A DNA stretch of 64,000 nucleotides from contig JACMZG010000008.1 in assembly GCA_018340805.1 (NCBI GenBank), positions 73,048,549 through 73,112,548 on the forward strand, in the 5' to 3' direction. How positions within the stretch are numbered: the stretch's first letter is position 1; each line of letters starts with the position of its first letter. The position numbers were made by a program, and so were the translations under genes. The notes beneath the pieces were generated by a model. The model ran no database searches and was not told the origin of the DNA. It saw only the letters and a program-made list of their open reading frames with translations. Source of the DNA: Microvelia longipes (lineage: Eukaryota; Arthropoda; Insecta; Hemiptera; Veliidae). Below are positions 12,401-26,000 of this stretch, in pieces.

Positions 12401-15400
12401 GTGAGAAAGATGTAGTACTTATGGATGAGGAGGGAGGGGGGTAAACTCTAATAATGACGACACAAAATAAAATTATATTTTTGTTAGAAGATATATAAAA
12501 TAGTAGTAATAAATAGAATGTGTTATAATAATATAATTATAGATTATAAAATTCAGAATTATAAAATTATATTGAACTATAAAATTATTGAGTATATGGT
12601 AAACAAATATATTTTATCTACTCCTTGTATTGTAAGTTCTACATACAGTCTTGTTATCTCACACTGTAAATGTACTTTTACTCCCTAGGGAGGAAAAATG
12701 AAAGTGTTGCCAACTTGACAGAATGTTTTAGTAAAATTTTTAGGATTTTTTTCGGTGTTATGTTGGTACTACGGGTAGAATATACAATATACACACGCTA
12801 ATGATTAAATTACAAATACAGTATTACACATTATTCTATTGACTAGTGGCTTTATTCTCTCTTAATCAGAGTAATTGACATGGTTAGAATAAACGAAACT
12901 AACACAATAACAATTAATGAGCTGAAGAATATATTAATAGTTGTTAGTATTAGTTCTTTAGTCGTAGATAAAATTTAATATGCAACAAGGGATGAAAGTT
13001 TTCAGCTCTCGTATTATCACCCTCGTCAAGCCTCGGGAGCTAACTAGTTTATCTCCCTCGGCCTACCGGCCTCGTGAGCTAATGAAGTTTCCTCCTTCGG
13101 CGCTGCCTTAGGACGTTATTGTGTTATTGTGTTATTGTGTTAGGAAACTAACACAATAACAATTAAGGAGCTGAAGAATATATTAATAGTTGTTAGTATT
13201 AGTTCTTTAGTCGTAGATAAAATTTAATATGCAACAAGGGATGAAAGTTTTCAGCTCTCGTATTATCACCCTCGTCAAGCCTCGGGAGCCAAAATGTTAG
13301 TTAACTCCCTCAGCAAGCCTCGGGAGCTAACTAGTTTATCTCCCTCGGCCTACCGGCCTCGTGAGCTAATGAAGTTTCCTCCTTCGGCGCTGCCTTAGGA
13401 CGAAACTTTAACTTGAGCTGTAAAACTTACTTTCATCCCTTGTTGCATAAATAACTATTATTTATTGATTATTATATTACATGTGTACATGTAAAGTGGT
13501 AACTCTAAACCCAAAAGGGATACCTCGGCTACTGGCCGATTTAAAATCAGTTTGTAAATATAAAATTAAGATTGTACAAATTGCTTGTAAATTAAGTGTA
13601 GAGTTTTAATTTTAATGAAAGGTTATTTATTTTTACTTATTTATTGTTAATAATAACAATAATTGTTATAAATACTAACAATAATTATTAATTTATAATA
13701 AATAAATCAATCCAATAACAATATTTTTTAGGGCCATTTTTTGATTCTATATGATGTAATTGAATTATACTTAATCAGTTGAATAAAACTTATGTTTTGA
13801 TGTGCAGGCCATGAGACAGTGGTGGGAAATGAAAGCGAAAAACTATGACTGCGTCTTGTTCTTCAAACTTGGCAAATTTTACGAATTCTATCACATGGAC
13901 GCTGTGACGGGTGTCACTGAACTTAATCTGACATTTATGAAGGTATGTATGTTGACAACTTTAAAAATCAATAGTTCAAGAGCCAGGCCTAAAAAATGTG
14001 ACTCATTTTGTACTACTTCAAACCAAAGTTTTCTGTAAATATACCTTAAATTATGAAGAAAAAAACATAGTCGGCCTAAAATGGAGCCCTTCATATAAAT
14101 GGGCTCGCTCAAAATATTAGAAAGTCAAACTAATTTTAGTTTTGTTGGAATAAGTGGTTTCCTGTAGGTCTTGTGGGAAACACGAAGAGAAAAGTTTTTA
14201 AAGCTGATAGAATTTTCTATAAAACGAGTGTTTTTTCGTCAAAATCGGATAACTACAACTTAAGTTATGACAATTGTTCAATGACAAACTATGTACAAAA
14301 AGAACATTTTTTTCAAAGAAATTTGCTGACTTTGCATAAATTAACAATTTTTTAGCCCTAAATTTGGCTATTGTCACCCAATTTTGATGATTAAACACTT
14401 GTTTTACAGAACATTTTATCAGTTCTTTAAAAAATGTTCTCATAATGTTTTGCACAAGACCCACAGGAAACCACAAAAACTAAAATTAGTTTGATTATAT
14501 AAAATTTTGAGCATGCGCAATCATATGAACGGCTCCAATCTGGATAGGGAGACTATATTTTTTCTTCATAGTTTAAGGTATATATTCAGAAATATTTGGT
14601 TTGAAGTAGTACAAAATGAGTCACATTTTTCAGGTGCCACTCTTGAATTATCATGTTTAACTCTTAGTGGAGACACATAACAATGCTAGCAACATTTTAA
14701 CATTACAATGTTAACACAAATCTTTGACACCTGGGATGTTTGCTAATATGTTATCTACCTAAATGGTTATCTGCAATTTGCTTGTTGTGTGTAAAAATGT
14801 AAAGAGTTTTCTTTGAATTAAGCTCTAACCAAAATGTGGTAAATAAGATAATTGACCATTCACATAATTGGTTAACTTATTAAATTCTCTATTGAAGCGG
14901 TTGGCATGGCAAGACCACAGTCTATCGAGGACTTAAAAATCTTGACAGGTCAGTTTAGGATTCTAAAAAAATAAAATCCCTGCAAGAAGGGAGCGGGAAA
15001 AATCTATATAAACAAATCAGGTTATTTTACCTGTATTTTCTTGGGGATGTTTTTTTTTACATTTCTTTTGTGTTGTTTTATTTTATGATTAACTTGAAAG
15101 TAGTTTTCAAAACGATGAAAACTCAAGAAGAACCACAAACAAAGTAAAACATTGCCGGGAAGAAGGTTATTTCCCTGGAGTTATGTTGGTAGGGATTTTT
15201 TCCTCTTTAAGTGAAGGGTTGACAGCAACTTCTCTGATTGGTCAATGCCCAAAATGCTTATGACCTTGGGGATTTTTAAACTAAACGATAGACTGTAGAC
15301 TCATAGATTCATTTTCTATATCTTTAAGATGTCACAAATATATTATTAATTAATAATGTAATTTATGTGTGTGTGTGTGTGTATGTCTCGTACATTTTTT

Positions 15401-18400
15401 GGTTCTCAATAACATAACAAATCTTATTTAAATAATATTTTACAATAAAAATAAATAAAATCTGGCTTGTTTAAGGTTATTCCTATTGTTTTCTGTTGTT
15501 GAATCAATATATTGTGTCATATATTATTAATTAATAATGTAATTTATGTGTGTGTGTGTGTGTATTTCTCGTACATTTTTTGGTTCTCAATAACAAAACA
15601 AATCTTATTTTAATAATATTTTACAATAAAAATAAATAAAATCAGGGTTGTTTAAGGTTATTCCTATTGTTTTCTGTTATTGAATCAATATATTGTGTCA
15701 TATATTATTAATTAACAATGTAATTTATGTGTGTGTGTGTGTGTATTTCTCATACATTTTTTGGTTCTCAATAACATAACAAATCTTATTTTAATAATAT
15801 TTTACAACAAAAATAATAAAATCTGGCTTGTTTAAGGTCATTTCTATTGTTTTCTGTTATTATATGATGGTATTAACAATGTTTTCCATGTATCATTGAC
15901 AGTGTTTTATTGCCAAACAGGGTAGTACATCTCATGATTACTGAGCTCTGTATGGAGCTATAGCGATAAAATTGGAATCTACCTCCACTAAGTCAACCAT
16001 TAAGAGTTTAAATATCTAATTTGTTTGTTGGTAATTATCTGACATGTATTTTAATCTGATTACCAAAACATGTTTTTCTATGGTAACTTGAAAAAGTTAA
16101 ATTGAAGCATACCATTACATAGATTATTTCTGAAATTGTGTCATATCCTGGACAATTTGATACCAATATTACTGAAATCTGGTCATTTTTCCCAAACCTT
16201 TATTTTCCCCCTACAATTTATTAGAAGTGATGAATTCTAATGAGACCAGTAAGCTTATTTTTAATTATAATTGGGTAATAGTCCTTATGCATCCCAAACT
16301 GTTTGGGGTATGAAACAGTTTTTGAAATAATTAATATAATTGAACCCTCCAGTTTAATTTCTGAAAGTTACTGTAGAGAATCATATTTTGGTAATAAGAT
16401 TACCATGCATGCCTGACAATTACCTAACAAACAATTGGGTATTTAAACTTCCAGTTGACGACTTATTGGGGGTAGATACCAATTTTATTGTGATTGCTCC
16501 ACACGAAGCTCTGTTAATCAGGGTGATGTATTTGAAATATATCACCCTGTATAACAAAGAAATCTGAAATAAACTTAATTTTCAAACAATTCAATATTTA
16601 TACTGCCTTAGCATTTGATATTTCTCATATCTAGAGAAATAATTTGCTGTAATAAGTAGTATTTATAACAACAGTGTAATTTGTTTTTGTAAGTTGTATT
16701 TATAACAACAATGTAATTTGTTTTTGTAAGTTGTATTTATAACAACAATGTAATTTGTTGTTATAAGTTGTATATAACAACAATGTAATTTGTTTTTGTA
16801 AGTTGTATTTATAACAACAATGTAATTTGTTTTTGTAAGTTGTATTTATAACTACAATGTAATTTGTTGTTGTGGTTTATAAAAAGCCTATATATAAAGT
16901 GGTTTGTGCTTGATTATGGAGTCCTATTTTGTTTTTAGGGCGACTATGCTCACTGTGGTTTCCCTGAAATATCGTTTGCCAGATTTTCTTCGATTTTAGT
17001 TGACAAAGGATACAAAGTAGCCAGAGTGGAACAAATGGAGACTCCTGATATGATGGCTGAAAGATGCAAACAAAGTAAACTTTTCTTACTTCTATTTTTT
17101 ATATTGTAACTATATAAGCTTGAAGCTCTGTGATTATTTTATGTAAATATGTATGTGTCTATCAATAAATGTGACAGGTTAACATAAAATTTAATTTACC
17201 ACAAACAAATTCGATCGGCTTTAAATGAATGCCTTTTTTGCCATTTTTTTTAGAAATAATTTTTTTATCTTTTCCATTTCTCTAAGTTCCCTGTTTTTGC
17301 AAGCGAAAGATTTGTTATGTTAGCAACCCCGTAGTCAGATGAAGGATACGTTGCATAAACATCCCTGTTCTTGAGAGAGAGAGATTTGTTGTGTTTGGAA
17401 TCCTTTAGTTGAAAGAGGAATGAGTTGTATAAACATCCCTGTTTTTGCAAGAGAGAGAGGGAGATTTGTTGTTAGCAACCCAGTGTTTTGGGGGTAGTAG
17501 ATTTGATATTTAATTATTTATATATTTGTGTATTTAATATTTATTTATAATGTATTAAAATGGTTTGCAGTGCACAAACCTACTAAATTTGACAAAGTTG
17601 TCAAGCGAGAGATTTGCCAGATGACAACTAAAGGCACCCAAATATATTCTGTGGTGGATGGTCAGTGCGCTGAAGCTCAAAGTAAATATCTGCTTGCTAT
17701 TGTAGAAAAGGTAATGTTATTCTCTTCTTTTAATTATGAATGTGCTTCTTTTGAGTTGGTTTTGTGTGATTTTATAACTTAAAAACGTATCCTGTTTTTT
17801 TTGTTATCATTGACTTAATAAGCAGAGTAAAAGGCTTTTGGTCAGAGAGTGAGCCACAGCCTCGCCATAATGCTTTATGAGTGCATAAATCCCTATTAAC
17901 AATTTTATGATGTGAGGTCAAATATTTTTTTGAAATATTAAATTTGACCTTGTGGGAAAACGGTTGGAGATCGGGTTTATATTATAGGACATTTTTTGTT
18001 CCTTTGAGGAGTACTATCACTCCTTTTCTGGTGGACACTTTATATGAAACACCCTGTATATATATATATATGTATACACACATACATACTCATATATTTT
18101 GGCCATTTATTGGTATCAGGAAGTCAAACTGAATCTTTCTCCCACCTCCCTCCCCCTCAATTTCCGTCATCGGAACAACCTCATAAGTATAATTTTCATG
18201 ACAATATAGCTTCACTTTAGTTTGTATAAATCCATGTTTGATACAGGTATAAGTTTCACCTGTCAAACAAAATAATTTATGTTTAAGTTATTTTTAGATA
18301 CTCCCTGTAATATGTTTAATGTTTGATTATTTGTAGGAAGTAGATAGTACTAAATCAACATATGGAGTGTGCTTTATTGATACTTCGATTGGTATATTTC

Positions 18401-21400
18401 ACTTGGGACAGTTTGAAGATGATAGACACTGCTCCAGGCTTAGAACCTTAATAGCCATGTATCCGCCTGTACAGGTATTATGAACTCGTATTTCATTTTT
18501 AACTGTAATAATTGTAAAAAATCAAATAGTTTCAGAAAGGATGGAGGATATGATTGTTTTTTGTCATATCTTACATTTTTTTTATAATTTTATTTTTTTA
18601 AGCAAATTAGCATAGTGCCATGGAGCCATAAGAGTTTAAGTCGCTAATCTTAATTTGATTTTAAAAGGAGAAAAATTGCAGAGCTTGCACTTCTATCTTT
18701 TAAGATAAGTTAGCGGCATGTTTGCAACCATTATTATTGCTAAATAAGTTATATGATGCGTTAAAAAAGTTATATAAAGTATTAAAAAAGTTATATGAAG
18801 TGTTAAAAAAGTTATTTTTAGGATATTTCTAATCCTGAAGTCAATAACATGACACTCATTTTTAAAAATCCACATAATCTGAATTTTGGCTAATCCAAAC
18901 TAGGGTCAGTCTCATAAGTTGGGATAAGCGGGACTCTTCCGTATTAAAAGAATTAAAAAATATTTAGTAAATAAAAATATTACATACATAATAATACCAA
19001 CATCATAATTATGTGAAATCACTTTTACAACAGTAAATGTAGGTTCTAATTTTTAGATTGCATGCAACAGGCTTTGCTGTTTCACTGAGATGATGTTAAG
19101 TGAAGTGCATTAGACCAGTCAGTTACCTTAGTTTGCCTTTAGTTTTCTTATTTATTTGAAAGTTATATATTTTTGTTAGATATTGTTGGAAAGGAATCGT
19201 GTGTCTAAGAGAACACAGAGTTTACTTAACACTATGGTGTCAGCAGTGCTTAAGGAGACCCTGGCGTCTGGATCTGAATTCCTCTCAGCGAGCGATACTC
19301 TCACTCAGTTGGCTGAACGCAAATATTTTCAAGATGGCATAATGCCTTCTGAACTGAAGCAGTTTATCGGTGATGGTAAAATTCTAATCTTTCTTAACTT
19401 TTTACTCATTGATCTGACTTCATTAACTTTAAGATTTAAGTCTTCCGGTGGTGACTGTGTCAATTTAGCTAAAGAACATTTCGCTTATACTGCGGGAGGC
19501 ATCTTCAGGAATGTAAGACATTATGGATAAAAACACAATGCTCTGCAAAACTGGACTAAATATTGGAGACAAGAGTTGCTATTTATACCTGTCTTTGAAT
19601 TTGTCTTCGAGGAAGAAGACAAAGTCATTAACAGTATAAATCATTTTATTTATACTGTAAGTATATAGGAAAAGTATTGTCATTGCAAAAGAAACCAGGA
19701 TGCTACCGGAATTACCCGTTTCAGATGTTTTTAAGACTTCCTGAGTAGTTTTCATAAAATTGTCTGTCTGTATGTGTGTGTTGTCTGTTATCATCATAGT
19801 TCCGAGTGTAATAATGCTAAAATGTTAAAACTTACAAAAATCAGTCTATAGATTTGCTATCCAGAAAATACTTTTTTTATGACATCATCAACCCACAATA
19901 ATGACTCAGCAAAAATTTTAAAAAATCATAAAACACAGAAAAATGATGCGATCAGATTGAGATTTGGCAAGCATGTAGCCATGCATAAGACCATGTATAA
20001 GCCATGTGCCAAGATTCACTTCAATTATCAGTATTGGTTCGATTTTATTAAATGACTTGTGTACATTTTTTAAAAAAATTGACAAATTGAATTGACATTT
20101 GGACACTATACTTTTATGCAATAAATATGTACATCAAGTTTCATTTTAATACTGCACTTACTTGGTTGGGCAAATGGTACATTTCTTACATTGCCACTAC
20201 ATCAACATGAATGTATACATCTGAGGGTCTTTACTAGAAGTAAAACTTAATGTAAAAAATGAGGTATGGGGTAACTTGGAACTTCTCGCCTCACTTGGAT
20301 TCTTTCAGAATCCTCTTTACTTTAGACTCTCTTTGCTTGTCCTCAAAATGGAAAATTCATCATAAGATGTATTGTTTATAGTTTCTTCAGGTAAATTATA
20401 AACAATGACCTTAGCTAGCCTCTGTGACTGAACTCTCTGCCTTAGACTTGGCTAGTGATGACTCCACGGTACACTGGTAACTCGCTCGCTACCGATTGAT
20501 ACGATGTAATACATGATGAAGTAAGTTGCAATAACTACTTCATCATACATGCTGTACTGCAGCATGTCTTTGGACACGCTTCGTTTGTCCTTTAGACAGT
20601 AATTGTATTCGTTTTACTGCTAACAGTAACCTATCCAGACACTGACCTTGCTCAATGCTACTTAACTTCTATGATCAAACAAAAACGGTATATATACTTG
20701 CTGTATTGTCAAAACTTAGTATACTTATTTATAACATAAAGGGATATATTTTTTTACAAACACAATACTTTCCCTATATACCTCCTGTATTAATGAGGAA
20801 AAGTAAAAACTAAACATTTATAAACAGGAACAATGGATTATATATAACTATTTAATAAAATTAGGTTTAACCTAAATTTTTAAAACACTATTTTAGCACA
20901 GGGTAGAGGAACTAAAAGTTAATCACAAAATTAATAATATTAATTTTGACCAATTTAAAAAAATTGTCTACGTTTATGCATTCATGTGTCTAATTTTGTC
21001 TGCATATTTGCATTCTATGGATGTCATTATGCTTTATCTACTTATTATGCAACTATTTTTTTCTTTCTTCTTGTAATTTTTTCTTAAATAAATATTTTTT
21101 AAAAATTGTAATAAAAAAGTAAATAAATTGTAAGAAAACTTTTTACTAAGAATTAGGCACATAGCTAAATTATTGCCACTTTTAGGCAAATGTTAATGAT
21201 TTTTTTAAGAATTAAGTTTGATGGACAGTGAGAAATCTTAATTAGGAAAAGTAATAATGAAGACAGCTGTCGAGTTTTAAAACTCGAACCGCTTCTTCAT
21301 TATTATTTTTCCTAGTTAAGTTCTGATTTTTTATTGTTACTATAACACGGGCATGGTTAAGCTTGTTATTAAGTTTGTTATTGAGTTAACACAACATATT

Positions 21401-22918
21401 TGAGGATGAGAACATCCTGAGTTGGACAACAACAATCTCAGGTCAAGATAACATCCACAGATGTTTTTAATAAACATGTTCTTTAGCCTTTTGAAAGCCT
21501 GTAAATGATGGTAGTTATGCAGTGTGAATGAGTGTGAGTGAAACCGGAATTTAACAGTCTAAATAGTTATGCTTCTATGGGATAACAATCCGCAGATGGT
21601 TTAATAAGCATGTTCTTTTAGCCTTGAAAGCCTGTAAATGAATGCGTAGTTATGTCATTGTGAATGAGTGTGAGTGAAACCCGTGAATCAACATGTCCAA
21701 TAGATTTGCTTCAATGAGCACACGTGCCGATAGGATTGGTCTTCTGGAAGGATACCACCTTGCTATTTAACCTAGCTCTTGAGACCAATCGTGAAGGAGT
21801 AACAATTCAGTAATGAAGCAGTCATTAAGATTTTTTTTGAACAGTAATCAAAGAGTCATTAAATAGTAAGGCTTTCAGTAACGCAATCAGTAAGTATCAG
21901 CTTGAGATCGTGTAAGAGTTTAAGATGCTCCTCACCTTTATCGTCGCAGCGACTGTAAGTGATTCTTTGTCCTAAAGTAGAGTTTACCGTTTGTATGTGC
22001 ATATTAAGGATTACTTATTAAACTGACTGATTTACTAGACCTGTTTAAGCATACCTGATACCATTATTATTATGTCAGCTTAGATTATCAATATCGTATA
22101 ACTCTGAATGCTACTTATGTTTTCTGATTTACACCCTGATATCTTTCAGACTTCACTAGGCCAGGATTCCTACTCAAAGGAATCCCCTTTTTCAGTGGGG
22201 TTCCGGACTGGCCATCCGGTGTGAGTTCACCCAAAGCCCCACGGTTAGAGTTACATTGTGTTTGGTTGCTGATCCTGTGTGATTTGTTTAATTGGAATGT
22301 GCTTTGCAGAAGATGCTCTTGGTTTGAGTGCGTCAGAATCGAGTGAGCTTGGAGTGAGGTGTCTAGGAGCTTTACTCTGGTGTCTATCAAGGTGTTTATT
22401 AGACCATCAGCTCTTTTCTCTTGGACAGTTTGAGCATTATGTACCTGTGGATAATGTTATAGTGAGCTCCACTCAGGCTTCTTCACAAACCAATTCTCAG
22501 TCATTGTCAAATAGATTAATGGTATGTTATTATGCATCTTATAGATGTGGTTCTAAATGTAAATTATATTCTTGAATAACATTGCCATGTACTAATTAAT
22601 CAGTATTCCGTCACATTTTAGAACTGTTTACTTTGTACTGTGAAAGTTATAAACATAGTACTGTGAAGTTATTTCATTCAGAGTTTGCTCTGCATTTTTT
22701 AGTTAATAACTATTATTTTTATGAAGATGGTTTTGAAATGCAGTAAATGCGCATTTGTCTACCTGATGCCAAAAATACACCCACAACATACACTCATATT
22801 AAACACTATATTATAATATATTATATAATATATACATATTATATACATATATATATATATTATATATGTTTATATTATATATATATATATATAATAACTA
22901 TATATATATATAATATAT

Positions 22919-22983
<65 letters not shown>

Positions 22984-22991
22984 TAATATAT

Positions 22992-23034
<43 letters not shown>

Positions 23035-26000
23035 CATGTATGAATTTATTTCAATGAATCTGTTTGCTTCTTTTTCTCACACTAACTCTTAAATAGTTGC
23101 ACTGATCAGCAGAATGTTATTTGTAAAATTTGGCACATAGTTTTATATAATGGAGCTATTCTGGCTTATTGTTTGTAAAAAATTATGGCATTATCAATCC
23201 AACTAATAACTTATCAAAGTTGATTTTTTTAATAAACTTAAATTAAATAGATGGTCAAACAATATTATGCAGTTAGTATAGTTTCTCACATGCTGAATTA
23301 AATTATACCAATTTATGTCAATCATACCGAAAAATAATATAGAGTATACATAGATGTAATCAAATTACATCTAATTTTTGTTGTGATAATAGTTTAAAAG
23401 GTTATAAGATAATACATAAAATATGGTCCCAAAAGGGCCCTTCCAAGACGTCATTTCTTTAAAAAAATTCTAAAAATCCCAAGACCACTGCCATGTTAGA
23501 TTAATTGAATGCTGCTTGATCTATTATGAAGAGGCTATAAAATAATCTGAGGAGCCAATACCTCGTAGCAGCCAATGAACCTAAAACCTGCTAATCTTAA
23601 GAATTTTTAATTTTTTTTAAATTTTATATTTTTTTTAAAGGTTTTAGACGCCATAACGTTGAGAAATTTAAACATAATTGAAAACAATTGTGGTTCTAAA
23701 GAAGGGACTCTTCTAAGCAAGATGGACCATTGTTGTACTCAGTTTGGCAAAAGGTTTGTTTTCATTATTGTTTTAATAATTTTTACTTTACCTCATTTAT
23801 AAAATTAAATTTATAATAACATTCAAGTAAAGTTATTATTTTAAATTTGATTTTTAACTGATTTGTCTCTTATTAATAATAGTTTTATATGTTTATTCAG
23901 GTTGTTGCACCAATGGATATGTAGTCCTCTTACGAATGTGGAATCAATCGAAAGCCGACAAAAAGCAGTTATGGCTTTTAAAGATAACCCAGAAGTGATT
24001 AAAGAAGTTAGATATAAGTTATCCAAATTACCTGATCTTGAAAGACTTATATTTAGGTAATCTGATAATTTTTAATAAAGTATCTAATCTTTACTATGGC
24101 CTATAGCAGTGGTTCTTAAACTTTTTTTACCACAACCAGGCCAGGATAAAGGTTTCTTGGTCTTTTTTTTCTGGCCATAATAATTTTTAGCAATCCCCCT
24201 ATATATACACATACATACATTTATCTATTTTTTCACACAATCCGATGTTGCATGGGACAATCGGAGTTAACATTACCACCAAATACAAGTCCCCTTTACA
24301 CAAACAAAGTAAAGTTTGATTAATTTTTGTCAAACAATTCAACATTTAAGAGGAGGAGGGGGAACTTTTTGTCCACCATGTATAATAAACAAGTAAATAA
24401 AGTTTCATTTTTTTTTTTAATTTAAAGCTTTTATTTCACATTTTTTTATACAATCTTTATACATTAAGAATAGGTACAATTTAGTTTCAATAGTATTACA
24501 ATCATTATTTACAGTTTATCAACTTATTTGCACATTATTTAAAAGTTAATAATAAATAATTAAATATTTTTTTTTATTTTCTTCAAATACAAAATACAAA
24601 AAAGAAATACATATTATTTTATTTAACAATAATAAATTGTTTAGGAGAAACCCCTTAAGGCAACGCCTTGATCGGAGTTCGTCTTACTTTTGACATAATT
24701 AGTTTGAATGTATCTTAATTTTCTTTGTGAAATGTACATTATATGTATCAAAAATATATGTTTCTAGGAGCCATTCTTTAATTTTATTTTTAAAAGTTTT
24801 AATAAGGCTGGTATAGCCATGGTGTTAACCAGCATCGATAGTGGTCAGTAGTAGCATGGGTGACCGCTGGGAATGAAATATATCTTTTACTGTCTGAGGA
24901 CAAGCAATTAAAGTCTGAAGATGTACTAATATAATAAAAATATAAACTATTAGTGCGTTGCATCAGGGTTTTTTTATTCAGAATATAACACTTTGTTCTA
25001 TCAATCAAAAGCTTTTTAACAATATATTACTCAATTCATTCCTTTTAATTAAACTCTTTTAAGTTAATAATTTTTGCCCCCATTTTTATTTTTTTTAGAT
25101 AATTCTTTAAATTATTTCTCTTTTGTACTCTTTAAGAGCTTACCATTGTGTTTAGTAAAAAAAAACAAAGAAAAACATTATAATTAAAAACAATTAATAT
25201 ATTTCAACCACAATATTATAAAAAAAGATAAGTTATGATTTTTTATACTATTGTGGTTGACAATATATTACTTGTTTTTAATTCTACTGTGTTTTTTTAT
25301 TAAACATCACGGTGAGTCTATACTACAAAAATCTCCATCAAAACAACTAATGCTTTAAGAGCTTTAAAACTATATACAAAACTATTTTTCACTTAATTTT
25401 TTATTCATTTGGTCTACCATATTGCCCGCCACAGCTAGTAAACATATTGAAAGGTATTTTTTTTTCTCGGAGTGGTATCCTATAAATGTATAAAGGGGCC
25501 TTATACATGGGACCTTGCACTATAACCAATTTCTTTTTGAACCTCCATCTTGTCTTATTTCATTAAATATGAAGGCAAAATGTCTTAATTGTATTTCTAT
25601 CGAATAGGATCTCTGTACTTAATTCTTGTACACCCATTTTTTGGTCATCTTACCAATAAATACTTGTTTGATAATTTTTAGATGCATAGACTTTATCATA
25701 TTCATGTATATACAAACTTATCGGAATTGGGTAAAGGGGTATTAGAACTGATAAGTGTTATTACAATTATTAATTATAATAGCAATAGAGTTAATTAATT
25801 ATTGCTTATATATTTGTTAAAATATTTTGTCCATTAGCTCACGGACCCCCTAAAATCTTTTCATAGGCCCCAGGGGTCCGTGGACCACACTTAGCATAAC
25901 CCTGCTTTAGGGTAATTATTATAATACTAAGTATTGGGAAGGTTATAGTAGAGTTTAAAGTTCTGTCCATGTTAATCATTACTTTTTTTTCAAAGCTCTT

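Larger units (their letters stand above)
24107..25904. mobile_element. hAT-like non-autonomous DNA transposon
   Basis: Left end CAGTGGTTCTTAAACTTTTT and right end (inverted) CAGGGTTATGCTAAGTGTGG with GTCCACGGACCCCTGGGGCC are typical of hAT termini (CAGNGGTT-like). Flanks CTATAG and CTTTAG could be a mutated 8-bp duplication. The 1.8-kb interior is AT-rich without transposase. A 5S-type SINE fragment sits at 24815-24960 within it. Starts 50 bp after the exon 12 donor. Confidence 0.6.

Noticed and set aside
21735..22265. Confirmed LTR retrotransposon
   Set aside because: No TG...CA termini, primer-binding site, gag/pol or second LTR were found; kept only as a low-confidence unclassified repeat.
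22747..22986. Tyr/Ile-rich open frame
   Set aside because: It is a translation of a TA microsatellite.
24821..24876. 5S rRNA gene
   Set aside because: Only the internal-promoter region is similar, the ends are missing and the segment repeats with a non-5S body. A SINE-like repeat fits better.
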